Positions 46,256-55,256 are shown, numbered from the stretch's first letter. The stretch: 64,000 nucleotides of DNA from Acidisarcina sp963790505 (GCA_963790505.1 CAWBOT010000002.1:186001-250000); one strand, 5' to 3'. Program-made: numbers and translations. The notes: generated by a model from the sequence alone, not told the origin.

Positions 46256-46795
46256 CTAAGTTGAGTGACGCTAGTCTCGCATAAGTCATCCACCATGGAT
46301 TACTATTTTATGAAGTTAGACGTTACTATCGTGCGGTCGCGGATTTCATCGCCATCATTTATGGCCGATAGTATCGATATCTGAGGGGGTAGTAGTCTCA
46401 ATCCTTGTTGCATGACCAGTGGGATATCTTGCTTGGGGCGGATGAATGAGGATAGGCAACGCCGCTTAAGCCTCGATTCAGGGCTACTTCCGTCGATAGG
46501 TGCAAGGTGGTGTTCTGGGCAACACGAGCCTATAGATCAAGGAACATCTGAGAGTGCTTTGAGATCAACGTAATAACTAATGTAACGTTACTCTAGTGCT
46601 GCACTCGCCAACAAGCTGCGCATGTTTTTGATCGACACTCGGTAGCGAGAAGTGGATGATCGCAGAATCCCCGACTTATACGCATTTCTAAGTGCGTGCA
46701 GAGAGCCCATGGGCCAAGTTTAAGAGTAACCTGTGAAAATTTGAGAGTAACCCGTGAAGATACGTCGCAGGTCACACGGGCGGCCCCGCTGACGT
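46256..46795. other. 540-bp gap without a gene
   Basis: The region is lower in GC than its neighbours and has no credible frame. It holds a perfect palindrome GTAACGTTAC (46582-46591) and two 21-bp direct repeats (listed separately). It is upstream of the NHL-protein gene, so its promoter should be here, but no convincing box stands out. Confidence 0.6.
46716..46758. repeat. Two head-to-tail copies of a 21-bp sequence
   Basis: AAGTTTAAGAGTAACCTGTG and AAATTTGAGAGTAACCCGTG, each followed by AA, repeat with a 21-bp period and three differences. The period is two helical turns, as in direct-repeat operator sites. Confidence 0.75.
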
Positions 46796-47191
46796 TTAGT
46801 GACGGGAGAACGCCGGGGAGGCGCTCTGTTCGGAGGCTGCTTCGGTTCCCTCGATATCCATACGTTCGATCAGGCCACCTGCGATGGTGTAGGAATGCCA
46901 GACCTCGCTGTCTGAAAGCACGTTGCCGTCAAGGCTCTTGACGAGCTGATGGACTCGGACGCTGACCCTGCCGGCTCCAAGGTCGATTACCTCAAGCGGT
47001 TCGACGCGGGGATTAAACTCTTTCCACTGGCGGCTCCAATAGGAACGAATTCCTTCTTTCCCGATGACGCGACCGCCTTCGGATGCCTTAGGCCAGCTGA
47101 CACTCTCACTCATTCGGGCCAAGGCACCATCAATGTTCCGTTGGTTGAAAGCTGAATAGATCTCGGCGATGAGCGCGTGCGTGTTTTCCAT
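46796..47191 (-). CDS. SnoaL/NTF2-like protein
   Basis: A 131-residue single-domain protein of the cone-shaped NTF2/SnoaL fold. IAEIYSAFNQRNIDGALARM is the first helix pair, GKEGIRSYWSRQWKEF the next, and VSVRVHQLVKSLDG with VWHSYTIAGGLIERMDIE the sheet. Such proteins isomerise or hydrate small molecules or simply bind them; nothing shows the substrate. I choose ATG 47191, which has GGAGG five bases upstream, over ATG 47203. It follows the ene-reductase gene by 20 bases and probably shares its transcript. Confidence 0.83.
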   Translation of the reverse strand: MENTHALIAEIYSAFNQRNIDGALARMSESVSWPKASEGGRVIGKEGIRSYWSRQWKEFNPRVEPLEVIDLGAGRVSVRVHQLVKSLDGNVLSDSEVWHSYTIAGGLIERMDIEGTEAASEQSASPAFSRH

Positions 47192-47211
47192 AGGGTCCTC
47201 CATGTTGATGG

Positions 47212-48270
47212 CTATTCAGCCTGCATGATCGGGTAGTCGGTGTAACCCTGCGCGCCGGGTGCGTAGAAGGTGGCGGGGATGGGCGTGTTGAGTTTGGCCT
47301 GCTGGGCGAAGCGAGCGGGCAGATCAGGATTGGCGATGAAGAGCTTTCCGTAGGCGACGGCGTCCGCGCTGCCCTCATCGAGCAGCTGCTGACCGCTCTT
47401 CTGGTCGAGGGCTTCGTTGGCGACAAAGATGCCGCCGAAGGCCTTCTTCAGGGTCGCGCCAAGCGAGTCGTGAGCGATGTGTTCGCGCGCCGCGATGAAG
47501 GCGAGTTTGCGTTTGCCTAGTTCGGTCGCGAGGTAAGTGAAGGTGGCGGCGCGGTTGGAGTCGGATATGCCGTGGGCGTCGGCGCGGGGGGCGAGGTGCA
47601 TGCCAACACGACCGGCGCCAAAGACGGAGATTGCAGCGTCGGCGACCTCGAGATGCAGACGGGCGCGGTTCTCGACAGGGCCGCCGTATTCGTCAGTGCG
47701 GTGATTGCTGCCGTCCTGCAGGAACTGGTCGAGCAGGTAACCATTCGCTCCGTGAATCTCGACGCCATCGAAGCCGGCGGTCTGGGCGTTTTGTGCGCCG
47801 CGACGGAAGGCCTCGATCACGGCGGGGATTTCACTCAATTCGAGCGCGCGGGGTGTCACGAATGGCGTCTCGGGGCGGAGGATCGAGACATTGCCTTTGG
47901 CTGCGATCGCGCTGGGCGCGACGGGGAGCTGGCCGTTAAGGAAGACAGGGTCGGAGATGCGGCCAACATGCCAGATCTGCGCGAAGATGCGCCCACCTTT
48001 ATCGTGTACGGCCTTGACGACGGACTTCCAGGCCTCGGTCTGCTCGGGGGACCAGATGCCGGGGACGTTGGCGTATCCGACGCCGAAAGGATCGACAGGA
48101 ACGCCTTCGGAGAGAATTAGGCCGGCGGTCGCGCGCTGGGCGTAGTACTCGGCCATGATCGGGGTGGGAATGTGGTCAGCGGTGCCGCGAAGACGGGTAA
48201 GCGGGGCCATCAGGATACGGTTCGGCAGGTGGAGATCACCGACCTGGATGGGGTCGAGAAGATTGGGCAA
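47212..48270 (-). CDS. nemA: Old-yellow-enzyme ene-reductase (NemA type)
   Basis: A 352-residue FMN-dependent TIM-barrel enzyme that reduces the C=C bond of enones, maleimides and nitro compounds with NAD(P)H. NRILMAPLTRLRGTADHIPT begins it, IFAQIWHVGRIS is an FMN contact, and GFDGVEIHGANGYLLDQFLQ and NHRTDEYGGPVENR carry the substrate His and Asn and the phosphate site. VAYGKLFIANPDLP is the C-terminal FMN loop. It is followed by a SnoaL-like gene. The symbol follows E. coli NemA by family resemblance only. Confidence 0.92.
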   Translation of the reverse strand: MPNLLDPIQVGDLHLPNRILMAPLTRLRGTADHIPTPIMAEYYAQRATAGLILSEGVPVDPFGVGYANVPGIWSPEQTEAWKSVVKAVHDKGGRIFAQIWHVGRISDPVFLNGQLPVAPSAIAAKGNVSILRPETPFVTPRALELSEIPAVIEAFRRGAQNAQTAGFDGVEIHGANGYLLDQFLQDGSNHRTDEYGGPVENRARLHLEVADAAISVFGAGRVGMHLAPRADAHGISDSNRAATFTYLATELGKRKLAFIAAREHIAHDSLGATLKKAFGGIFVANEALDQKSGQQLLDEGSADAVAYGKLFIANPDLPARFAQQAKLNTPIPATFYAPGAQGYTDYPIMQAE

Positions 48271-48650
48271 CGGGTACTCCTTCGCTTGAAATATATGCAG
48301 AGTAGATGTTGGAGATGGGGACGGGGATTCGGTGCTTCGGAGGGGGGCTTGCCTCGACTCTGTCTTGCACTAACGTTTCAGTATGCGCAGGAAGCGACTT
48401 ATGCGCCCCAAGGGACGACAGATTCCTCCGCCGAGCTCGGAAGCCTTGCAATTTCGCTCGAAAACAAGCAGCAGTGATGAAGTTGGCGAGGCAACGCGTG
48501 CTGTAAATGCGGCTCGCAGACAAGGCCGCGGTTCAGAAAGCCATAGACTTGCGGCCGCTGGGGATCGGACCAATTCTGCCTCACGGACAAACCCTGTGCA
48601 GATCACGCCGAAGATCGTCGTAGCCCGCGCGATAATTTTTCTGCGGTTGA
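48271..48650. other. 380-bp gap without a gene, carrying one copy of a dispersed repeat
   Basis: I find no credible coding frame. The gap holds one copy of a 24-bp repeat at 48445-48468 and, near 48470-48560, ordinary GC-rich sequence. The ene-reductase promoter should lie on the minus strand near 48280-48360. Confidence 0.5.
48445..48468 (+). repeat. Dispersed 24-bp repeat, copy 1
   Basis: CTTGCAATTTCGC, one variable base, then CGAAAACAAG. The inner TTTCG and CGAAA can pair, and so can CTTG and CAAG, making a small hairpin. A second copy with a single difference is at 52249-52272, in the same orientation. Further identity extends to AAG before it and AGCA after it. Confidence 0.85.
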
Positions 48651-48671
48651 AGCAGCTGATTTTCAGCTGCT
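48651..48671 (-). terminator. Hairpin at the end of the histidine kinase gene
   Basis: AGCAGCTGA and TCAGCTGCT form a perfect 9-bp stem with a three-base loop; the kinase stop codon lies inside it. On the minus strand it is followed by TCAACCGCAGAAAAATT, so the T tail is poor. Confidence 0.45.
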
Positions 48672-50576
48672 GAGAAGATCGGTGGGAAGAAAGAGACTAA
48701 AAACCGTGCCGTGGCGATGCGGTTGAGTCTGTGATCGCAGTTGCAGGTGACCGCCATGCTTCTTAATAATCCCGGACGAAATCCAAAGACCAAGCCCCGT
48801 GCCGCTCAGCCCTTTTGTGGTGTAAAAGGGTTCGAAGATATGTCGGGCGATCTCCGGCGGTATGCCATGCCCTGTATCGGCGACAGAGATGCGTGCTCCC
48901 TCCGTGCCGCGGCGCCATCGCCGCGTGCGCCCGGTTCTTATGGTTAAGCATCCTCCAAGACGCATGGAGTCGATAGCGTTGCCGATCAGGTTGTTCAGGA
49001 CCTGGCGGACGTCTCCTTCATAACAAGTGATCGCCGCCGAGTCTCGATGCTCCACTTTCAAATCGATTTGCGAATTCGCGATTCGACCTTGATAGAGGCC
49101 CAGCGTAGGCTCCAACAGTTCTTCAAGAGTGAGCTTGCGAGGGTTCGTTGCTTGTCTATGAAAGCGCAATGTCTGGGCGACAATTTGTGAAACTCGCCTG
49201 AGCTCCAGATCGGCTTTATTAAGCAGATCCTGGATGTTGTCCGGCACTTCGGTATCCTGCCGGGCCAAATAGACGAGATTCGTGACCGACTCGAGGGGAT
49301 TATTGATCTCATGTGAGATCGAGGCAGCGAGCCTTCCGACGGCCGCGAGCTTCTCGCTCTGAATGAGTGCAGATTCGGTCTTTTTCTGCTTAGACATATC
49401 AGTCAAGAACAACGCAATTTCGGTTGAGTTCCGGCTGCCATCTTGAGAGGGAAGAACGGTGGCGCCGATCAAAAAAGGAACCAGTCTTCCATCTTTGGCA
49501 AGGAATTCTCGCTGATAGGATTCGCTCTTGCCGATTGCGAGTAAGCGCTCGAGAGCCAGACGTTCGGCATCTGAAAATTCGGATGGAGAGAGGAGGTTCC
49601 ATCGCATAGCTCCGTTTTCGACATCTTCTGCGGAATACCCCAAGAGATCAAGAATCACAGGATTTGCATAAGAGATCCGGCCGTCCGGGTCACCGATTAT
49701 GACTCCGACGCTGGCATTTTCAAGCAAGAGCCGAAAACGCTCATTGCTTCGGCGAAGATCGGTGTCGGCTTGCTTTTGACTGTCGATATCCGAAATGGCC
49801 ACAATGCCGCCGACAACTTCGCGTAGATCGTCGAAGATAGGCGCAGCCACGAGGTTGATCCAGCCGAAAGACCCGTCTCCGCGCTGATATAGATAGTCTT
49901 CAGCGGGGACCGGCAATCCGGATTTCATCGCGCGCGACAGTGGATGTTCTTCGCCAGCGACGCGGCTTCCATCGGGGTGAAAAGCGAGCCACTCTCCGTG
50001 GCCTTCGGTATCCGGCGAGGGTTTGATCGGATGGCGAAGAATCCGTTCGACGCTGCGATTTCCCAGAACTATCTCTCCACTGGGCTTGGCCAGCACGACT
50101 CCAACCGGCAGGTGATCCAGCACCGTCTGGAGGGTTTCCTGCTCCTGCCGCAGAGCGGCTATGGCATCACGAATCTCATATTGCCGTTTCCGGGAACGCA
50201 CTGCGGCACGAACGCTACTAATCAGCGTGGCCGTTCGAATGGGCCGCTCCAAGAGAATGGGGGTACCGAGGGGAAGGCGCTCCAGCTCCAGCCGGCTGCT
50301 TTTTGATGTATCGCGGCCGCTTCCCGTCAAGATGAGGATCGGCAAGTCGGACCACGCCGGTTGTTGTTGAACCAGCCCGCCGAATCGCCCGATTGTGACG
50401 GGGGTTAGAGCTTCTTCCGCTATCAATATTGGGCCGATCGGATGATCCCCCAGGTCTCTCGACAAGGCTTCGTAATCTCGACACACCTTGACTGCGATCC
50501 CGTTCTGCTCCAGAAGACCGGTGATCAGCTCTGCGTCGCGCCCCGTAGGAGTGATTACGCGAACCACAAGGCTCAT
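48663..50576 (-). CDS. PAS-domain histidine kinase with a degenerate N-terminal receiver
   Basis: A 637-residue cytosolic sensor kinase. Residues 1-125 have the alternation of a receiver domain (VVRVITPTGRDAE, ILIAEEAL, LPILILTGSG, ILLERPI), but the acidic pair and the phospho-acceptor Asp are not there; Glu stands at or beside that place. Two PAS domains follow (about 148-265 and 275-395), then HisKA with ASISHEINNPLESV (His near 420) and an HATPase with NLIGNAIDS, DTGHGIPPEIARHIF and GTGLGLWI. It overlaps the KaiC-like gene by ATGA, so the two are probably partners. No transmembrane segment is seen. Confidence 0.92.
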   Translation of the reverse strand: MSLVVRVITPTGRDAELITGLLEQNGIAVKVCRDYEALSRDLGDHPIGPILIAEEALTPVTIGRFGGLVQQQPAWSDLPILILTGSGRDTSKSSRLELERLPLGTPILLERPIRTATLISSVRAAVRSRKRQYEIRDAIAALRQEQETLQTVLDHLPVGVVLAKPSGEIVLGNRSVERILRHPIKPSPDTEGHGEWLAFHPDGSRVAGEEHPLSRAMKSGLPVPAEDYLYQRGDGSFGWINLVAAPIFDDLREVVGGIVAISDIDSQKQADTDLRRSNERFRLLLENASVGVIIGDPDGRISYANPVILDLLGYSAEDVENGAMRWNLLSPSEFSDAERLALERLLAIGKSESYQREFLAKDGRLVPFLIGATVLPSQDGSRNSTEIALFLTDMSKQKKTESALIQSEKLAAVGRLAASISHEINNPLESVTNLVYLARQDTEVPDNIQDLLNKADLELRRVSQIVAQTLRFHRQATNPRKLTLEELLEPTLGLYQGRIANSQIDLKVEHRDSAAITCYEGDVRQVLNNLIGNAIDSMRLGGCLTIRTGRTRRWRRGTEGARISVADTGHGIPPEIARHIFEPFYTTKGLSGTGLGLWISSGIIKKHGGHLQLRSQTQPHRHGTVFSLFLPTDLLSS

Positions 50577-52072
50577 CGCTTCAAGCCTTGGGCTAGCGGT
50601 TTGCTGGACCGGTCTTCAGTAAGATCCGGAATTCCGGTCAACACTCCTTTGAAGCTGGAGAGCGGTTCCCCTATCTCAACGCCACGATTACTCATGCGGA
50701 GCTCGCGCAGGGTGCGTTCATGCTGGCCGACGCGCTGTTTAATGACCGCGATCACCTGCCGAATTTCGCCTGCGGTTTCGAAGTAACGCAGCAGAACCAC
50801 CGTATCCGACAGGTAGCTGACGTCGACCTCAGTCTGCATGCCGCCGACTAAACCGTGCTGGGTGAAAATCAGGAAGGTGACGACACCTTTTTGATTGAGG
50901 AAGGCCAGAAGTTCGTGCAGATGCAGCGTCAAATCCCGTTCCCCGGGCATCGATATGAGAAAGCCATTGAGGCTATCGATGACCACGACGCGGGTGTCCT
51001 TTTCTTCAACATCACGGCGGATCTGCCAGATGAATTCTCCGGGTGAGAGCTCGGCCGGATTGACCTGCGACATCGCAAGGGACCCCTTGGCGATCTCTTC
51101 CCGAACATTTAAACCAAGGCCTTCGGCCCTATCCTGGGCGGTCCGCAACACCTCGTCGAAGGCATAAACGATCGCCCGATCGCCTCGCCTGGCAGCAGCA
51201 TGGGCAAAAATCATAGCCAGAGTCGATTTGCCGCTACCCGATGGTCCAATCAACAGGGTCGATGAACCGCGGTTGATTCCGCCGCCAAACATTGCATCGA
51301 GCCGGGGAATAGAACTTGTAATCCTCTCCCCATCAAAGGGCGCGTCGTGTTCACTTGCTATGAGGCGGGGGTAAATGACGACCCCTCCTCGGGCGATCGT
51401 GTAGTCATGGAGGCCTTCACGATAGGCGCTCCCGCGCAGCTTCATAACCTCCATCTGGCGGCGAGTAACGCCGTACGTACGTTGCATCTTTTCCAATCTC
51501 ACGACGCCATGGGCAATGCTTTGCAGCTGCATGTCGCTTCCTTCGGCGCTGCGATCATCGAGGAGCAATACGGTTGTGTCACGCCCCAGGAAAAAGTGCT
51601 TTAACGCGAGCAATTGGCGTCGGTAACGCATGGTGTCGGCGGCCAGCAGGCGCAATTCGGACAGAGAATCAATGACCAGGCGGTCCGGCTTTTCCTGTTC
51701 GATCAGGCCGGTGAGCTTCTGCACCGTTTCGGCAAGTTCAACCTCGCTCGGGTGAAATACGGTGTACTGCTGCTCGGGGCTGAGACTTGCTTCCGCAGGA
51801 ATGAATTCGGCGATCGGAATTTGACCGAGGTCCCAGCCATGCGATGCGGCAGACGCCTCCAGCTCTGACCGTGACTCGGAGAGGGTCACGTAGAGACCTT
51901 TTTCTCCGTTGCGCATACCCGCGGCGATGAATTGCATGGCCAGAGTCGTCTTTCCGGTTCCAGGCTGGCCCTCGATCAAGTACATCTGACCAGTCGGAAG
52001 GCCTCCAGCCAGAATGTTATTGAGCCCAGTAACCCCTGTATCGATGCGGTGGAGCATGGGTACGGTGTTCAT
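50573..52072 (-). CDS. KaiC-like double-domain RecA-type ATPase
   Basis: A 499-residue protein with two KaiC domains. The first has Walker A GQPGTGKTT (residues 35-43) and Walker B RLVIDSLSEL; the second has GPSGSGKST (about 274) and VVVIDSLNGF. YVTLSES and YAFDEV lie where KaiC has its catalytic Glu residues. Cyanobacterial KaiC is the clock ATPase, but KaiA and KaiB are not nearby, so a clock is not implied; KaiC homologues outside cyanobacteria often pair with sensor kinases. It is the first gene of a two-gene operon and is divergent from a lipoprotein gene. Confidence 0.93.
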   Translation of the reverse strand: MNTVPMLHRIDTGVTGLNNILAGGLPTGQMYLIEGQPGTGKTTLAMQFIAAGMRNGEKGLYVTLSESRSELEASAASHGWDLGQIPIAEFIPAEASLSPEQQYTVFHPSEVELAETVQKLTGLIEQEKPDRLVIDSLSELRLLAADTMRYRRQLLALKHFFLGRDTTVLLLDDRSAEGSDMQLQSIAHGVVRLEKMQRTYGVTRRQMEVMKLRGSAYREGLHDYTIARGGVVIYPRLIASEHDAPFDGERITSSIPRLDAMFGGGINRGSSTLLIGPSGSGKSTLAMIFAHAAARRGDRAIVYAFDEVLRTAQDRAEGLGLNVREEIAKGSLAMSQVNPAELSPGEFIWQIRRDVEEKDTRVVVIDSLNGFLISMPGERDLTLHLHELLAFLNQKGVVTFLIFTQHGLVGGMQTEVDVSYLSDTVVLLRYFETAGEIRQVIAVIKQRVGQHERTLRELRMSNRGVEIGEPLSSFKGVLTGIPDLTEDRSSKPLAQGLKR

Positions 52073-52248
52073 TTCAAATCCCCAGGGTTTTCGTTATGTA
52101 ACCTGTCTGTCCTGCAGTGCGCGAACGCTTCTGCAGCCGTCACATACTGCAGCAAGTTGGATTCACGAATGCCGCTGAGGGTTTGCGGGCGCATCGGTGA
52201 GAGGTCGGACTGCAGGGGGTGGATGGCCGTTTGGATTCTTGCCAAGGT

Positions 52249-52272
52249 CTTGCAATTTCGCCCGAAAACAAG
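52249..52272 (+). repeat. Dispersed 24-bp repeat, copy 2
   Basis: The same sequence as at 48445-48468 with C instead of T in the middle. It lies between the KaiC-like gene and the divergent lipoprotein gene. With copy 1 it brackets the kinase and ATPase genes as direct repeats. Confidence 0.85.
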
Positions 52273-52289
52273 GAGCATCCTCGAAGATC

Positions 52290-52601
52290 ATGCGAAAATC
52301 ACGCGATGTGCCATTGACTATTCTTGCGGCGCTGGCGCTCTCGTCGGCGGCCTGCAATGACGCTCCGGTTACGAAGAATTGCGTTGACGCGCAGGGGCAT
52401 ATCCTCCCCGACACGAATTGCCAGTCGCATTCGGGCGGCGGGCATTATGTGTATGGCGGCCGGAGCGGCGGCCGGGTCGGCGACACCGTGGTTGGCGGCA
52501 GTGACTCGGAAGAGGGCGTCTCGCGCGGGGGACTTGGGAGCGGTGAAGGAGAAGGCGGTGAAGGTGGCGGTCACGGCGGCGGCGAAGGCGGAGGAGAGTA
52601 G
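52290..52601 (+). CDS. Small Gly-rich lipoprotein
   Basis: A 103-residue protein. The signal LTILAALALSSAAC is a lipobox. The mature part has two Cys (KNCVDAQG, PDTNCQS) and a tail of Gly, Glu, Ser and His (GGRVGDTVVGGSDSEEG, GGGHGGGEGGGE). I start at ATG 52290; the longer frame to 52197 is not needed. It ends in TAG directly against the TTG start of the next gene. A small lipoprotein before an ATP-grasp gene recalls the ygiB-ygiC pair of E. coli, but I see no sequence match to YgiB. Confidence 0.72.
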   Translation: MRKSRDVPLTILAALALSSAACNDAPVTKNCVDAQGHILPDTNCQSHSGGGHYVYGGRSGGRVGDTVVGGSDSEEGVSRGGLGSGEGEGGEGGGHGGGEGGGE

Positions 52602-53739
52602 TTGCGCCGTCGGGTGATTGAACCGCGCGCCGGCTGGCAGGAGCGGGTGAGGCGTGCAGGGCTGACCTATCACACGCTCGACGATGGCTCGCCCTACTGG
52701 GACGAGTCGGCGTATTGGGAGTTCAGCGCCGCGGAGATCGACCGGCTGGAAGCGGCGACGAGCGAGATCCAACGCCTCTGTCTGGCGGCTGGTGAGCACA
52801 TCATCGCCGAGAACCGATTTGCGGAGATGAGGATCCCGACCGCAGCCGTGGAGCGGATTCAAGAGACGTGGCGGACTGAGCCGCCTGCGCTCTATGGCCG
52901 GCTCGATCTGGCCTTCGACGGGCGGGAGATCAAACTGCTTGAGTACAACGCGGACACGCCGACGGCGCTGGTCGAGGCGGCAGTGGCGCAGTGGTATTGG
53001 CTGAAGGACGTGTTTCCAGGGGCGGACCAGTTCAATTCACTGCATGAAAAGCTGGTGGCGAAGTGGAAGGACCTGAAGCCATACCTCGCGAAGACGGTTT
53101 ATTTTGGCCACGACGCGAGCGAGGAGGACTCAATGACCGTGGGCTACCTGCGGGACACGGCCGAGCAGGCGGGGCTCAAGACGGTTGCGATCCGGATGAA
53201 GGAGATTGGCTGGCAGGCAAAGCGGTCGCGGTTTGTGGACCTGGAGCAGCGGCCGATCGAGAGCATCTTCAAGCTGTATCCGTGGGAATGGCTGCTCAGT
53301 GACCGGTTTGCCCCGGATGTGCTGGCGACGATGAACCGCATGTGGTGGATTGAGCCGATCTGGAAGATGCTGTGGTCGAACAAGGCGCTGCTGGCGATTC
53401 TGTGGGAGCTGAATCCCGGCCATGAACTGCTGCTGCCGGCTTACCTGGACGGGCCTCGCACGATGACGGAGTTTGTCACGAAGCCTTTCTGTGGGCGTGA
53501 GGGTGCCGGTGTCTCGATCTATGGGAGTGGGCCGGGAGCAGGTGGGCCCGCCTTGACGCATGATGTCGCTGAGGCTGTGATGTATCAGCAACTGGCACGA
53601 CTGGCGACTGAGGGAGGGAAAGACTGCAGTACTAGGGAGCTGGCTGGTGGATGGAGAGCCGGCGGGGATTGGGATTCGGGAATCGGTGGGGTTAGTGACG
53701 ACGAATTTGAGCCGGTTTGTGCCGCACTTGTTCCGGTGA
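52602..53739 (+). CDS. Glutathionylspermidine-synthase-like ATP-grasp protein (YgiC type), frameshifted near its end
   Basis: A member of the C-terminal GSP synthetase family, ATP-grasp fold. YGRLDLAFDGREIKLLEYNADTP-type sequence holds the substrate loop, with LEYNADTPTALVEAAVAQWY, and FVTKPFCGREGAGVSIYG is the ATP-grasp glycine loop. YgiC-type proteins lack a known product. The start is TTG 52602, right after a GGAGGAGA site. An extra A near 53621 (GGGAAAGACTGC) shifts the frame; removing it restores GSWLVDGEPAGIGIRES and NLSRFVPHLFR, with a stop at 53737-53739. Normal length is then about 378 residues. Confidence 0.85.
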
Positions 53740-54100
53740 GCGGCGAGACCGAGCTGAGCGCTCTGCTTACGGCGCTTTGCGCAACACGATGTATTTGCCA
53801 AGTCTCGTAGGACGGGGCACCTGCAACCAGACCAATGGTAAGCAAGACTAATGCAGTATCGAGGTGACGTTTTGGGGAAAAGGTAACCATATTCATTGGG
53901 CTATCCTCATGCCGCTGGGTCCGGTTCGCAAGGATTTAAGCTGCCCTAAATAGCAGAGGAATCAAAACGAGCAATGAGGAATCAACGCGGGTACACGGCA
54001 AGCGGAGTGTCTGCAGCGATCACAGTCCCGCTGAAGCCGGTGGCGGGATTCCGGCCCAGCGACGAAGATTCGTCGCTGGGGACGCCCCATGATATGTAGA
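53740..54100. other. 360-bp gap without a gene, with a strong hairpin at its end
   Basis: No credible coding frame. The right end has TCCCGC/GCGGGA near 54026-54049 and the stem at 54055-54080 described next. Both lie beyond the stop of the minus-strand dioxygenase gene. Confidence 0.5.
54055..54080. terminator. Hairpin beyond the PhyH gene
   Basis: CCCAGCGACGAA and TTCGTCGCTGGG form a perfect 12-bp palindromic stem separated by two bases. It starts 20 bases after the stop of the minus-strand gene. The lack of a T run makes it an end-of-message structure of unknown type. Confidence 0.5.
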
Positions 54101-55069
54101 CTAGTTGCCCCAGAGGTCGAGCCCGAGCAGACGGCGGCCCAGCGAAGTAAGATTTGCGGTCGCGTACTTAGTCTGCTCCCACTCACGCGGATCGCCAGGG
54201 AAGGCGAAGCCTTCAGGAGCGCGCCGTTCGCGCCAGGACTCGATACGTCGCTGACGCAGTTCCTCGTTGGTCTCGGCGGCAGGCGTCATGGCGATGTATT
54301 GGGCCATGCGAACCTTGTCGTCGGAGGTGTTTGGCCGGATGCCGTGCGCGAGGAGGCTGTTGAAGATCAACAAATCGCCCGCCTTCATAGGGACGGGATA
54401 AATGTCGAAGCCGTCGATCTTTGGTTTGAATCCATCGCGGTCCGCAGGCTGCAGCTTCTTCCAATCTTCGAAGGTTCTGAAGAGCTCAGGAACACATTGA
54501 AAGCCGCCGGTTTCTCCGTCGACATCGACCAGCGAGAGAACGCCTTGCACGTTCACGGGAAGCGGATCGAGCGTCGTGTCGACGTCTGTGTGGATGAAGC
54601 CGCCGAAGGCGCGGCCGCTCTTGTTCGGGGTGTTCAGGTTGGCGCGGTCGATGGTGACCCAGAGGCGCTCATCGTCCCAGATGTCGACGAAGGCATCGTA
54701 GAGGCGCTGCTCCTGCCGGTTGTCCCACAACAATTGATGATTGTAGATTTCGACCATGCCACTATTGTTCAGCTCTTTCATGGCGTGATTGCGGAGCTGC
54801 GCGGCGTACCAGGTGGAGGTGTTGTTGGGGTCCATCTCCTGAAACTCCCAGAGGAGTTTGACGAGGCGGGTGACGTTTTCGGCGGGGACGGCTTGCTTCA
54901 CGACGACGAATCCATAAGTCTGCCAATGCTTGAAGTCTTCCGGCGACAGCACGCGAAGCGGCAACTTCTTCGTAAGCTTGTGCAGCGGCTGCCCTTCGGC
55001 CGCAGGTGTTAGTTTGTTGTCTCCAGGCTTGCCTTGTTTGGGTTGATCCAGAACCGCCGCTTCTCTCAT
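54101..55069 (-). CDS. Phytanoyl-CoA dioxygenase (PhyH) family protein
   Basis: A 322-residue Fe(II)/2-oxoglutarate-dependent oxygenase. FGGFIHTDVDTTLDPLPVNV carries the HxD iron ligands, and FNSLLAHGIRPNTSDDKVRM the second His and the Arg that binds 2-oxoglutarate. MKAGDLLIFNSLLAHG is the double-stranded-helix core. The ATG at 55069 has GGAG six bases upstream; the ATG at 55075 sits on the ribosome site. It is divergent from an AraC-type regulator that probably controls it. The substrate is unknown. Confidence 0.9.
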   Translation of the reverse strand: MREAAVLDQPKQGKPGDNKLTPAAEGQPLHKLTKKLPLRVLSPEDFKHWQTYGFVVVKQAVPAENVTRLVKLLWEFQEMDPNNTSTWYAAQLRNHAMKELNNSGMVEIYNHQLLWDNRQEQRLYDAFVDIWDDERLWVTIDRANLNTPNKSGRAFGGFIHTDVDTTLDPLPVNVQGVLSLVDVDGETGGFQCVPELFRTFEDWKKLQPADRDGFKPKIDGFDIYPVPMKAGDLLIFNSLLAHGIRPNTSDDKVRMAQYIAMTPAAETNEELRQRRIESWRERRAPEGFAFPGDPREWEQTKYATANLTSLGRRLLGLDLWGN

Positions 55070-55092
55070 CGCCATCTCCTCGGCGCCCTTTT

Positions 55093-55186
55093 GACCGTTT
55101 TCACCAATAGGTTCTCAGCGGCTTTTCTTGACGGAAAAGCCGCAGCGACTCTGTCTCTACCGATCATGCCAATTGTGAAAACGGTC
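55093..55186. promoter_or_regulatory. Nested inverted repeats between the PhyH and AraC genes
   Basis: An outer pair, GACCGTTTTCAC (55093-55104) and GTGAAAACGGTC (55175-55186), is a perfect 12-bp inverted repeat 70 bases apart. Inside it lies a 10-bp hairpin, GCGGCTTTTC (55118-55127) and GAAAAGCCGC (55134-55143), loop TTGACG. The layout fits two operator half-sites for looping with a hairpin or a third site between. It lies just upstream of the PhyH gene. Confidence 0.6.
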
Positions 55187-55256
55187 GTGCGCCATGAAGA
55201 AACAATATGCCTCGTGGCTTCGCAGATGTTTGCGTAGAATTTCGAAAACTGATACT

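Noticed and set aside
53585..53896. A 103-residue minus-strand frame with a hydrophobic start
   Set aside because: Most of it is antisense to the YgiC-like gene, and it lacks a ribosome site.
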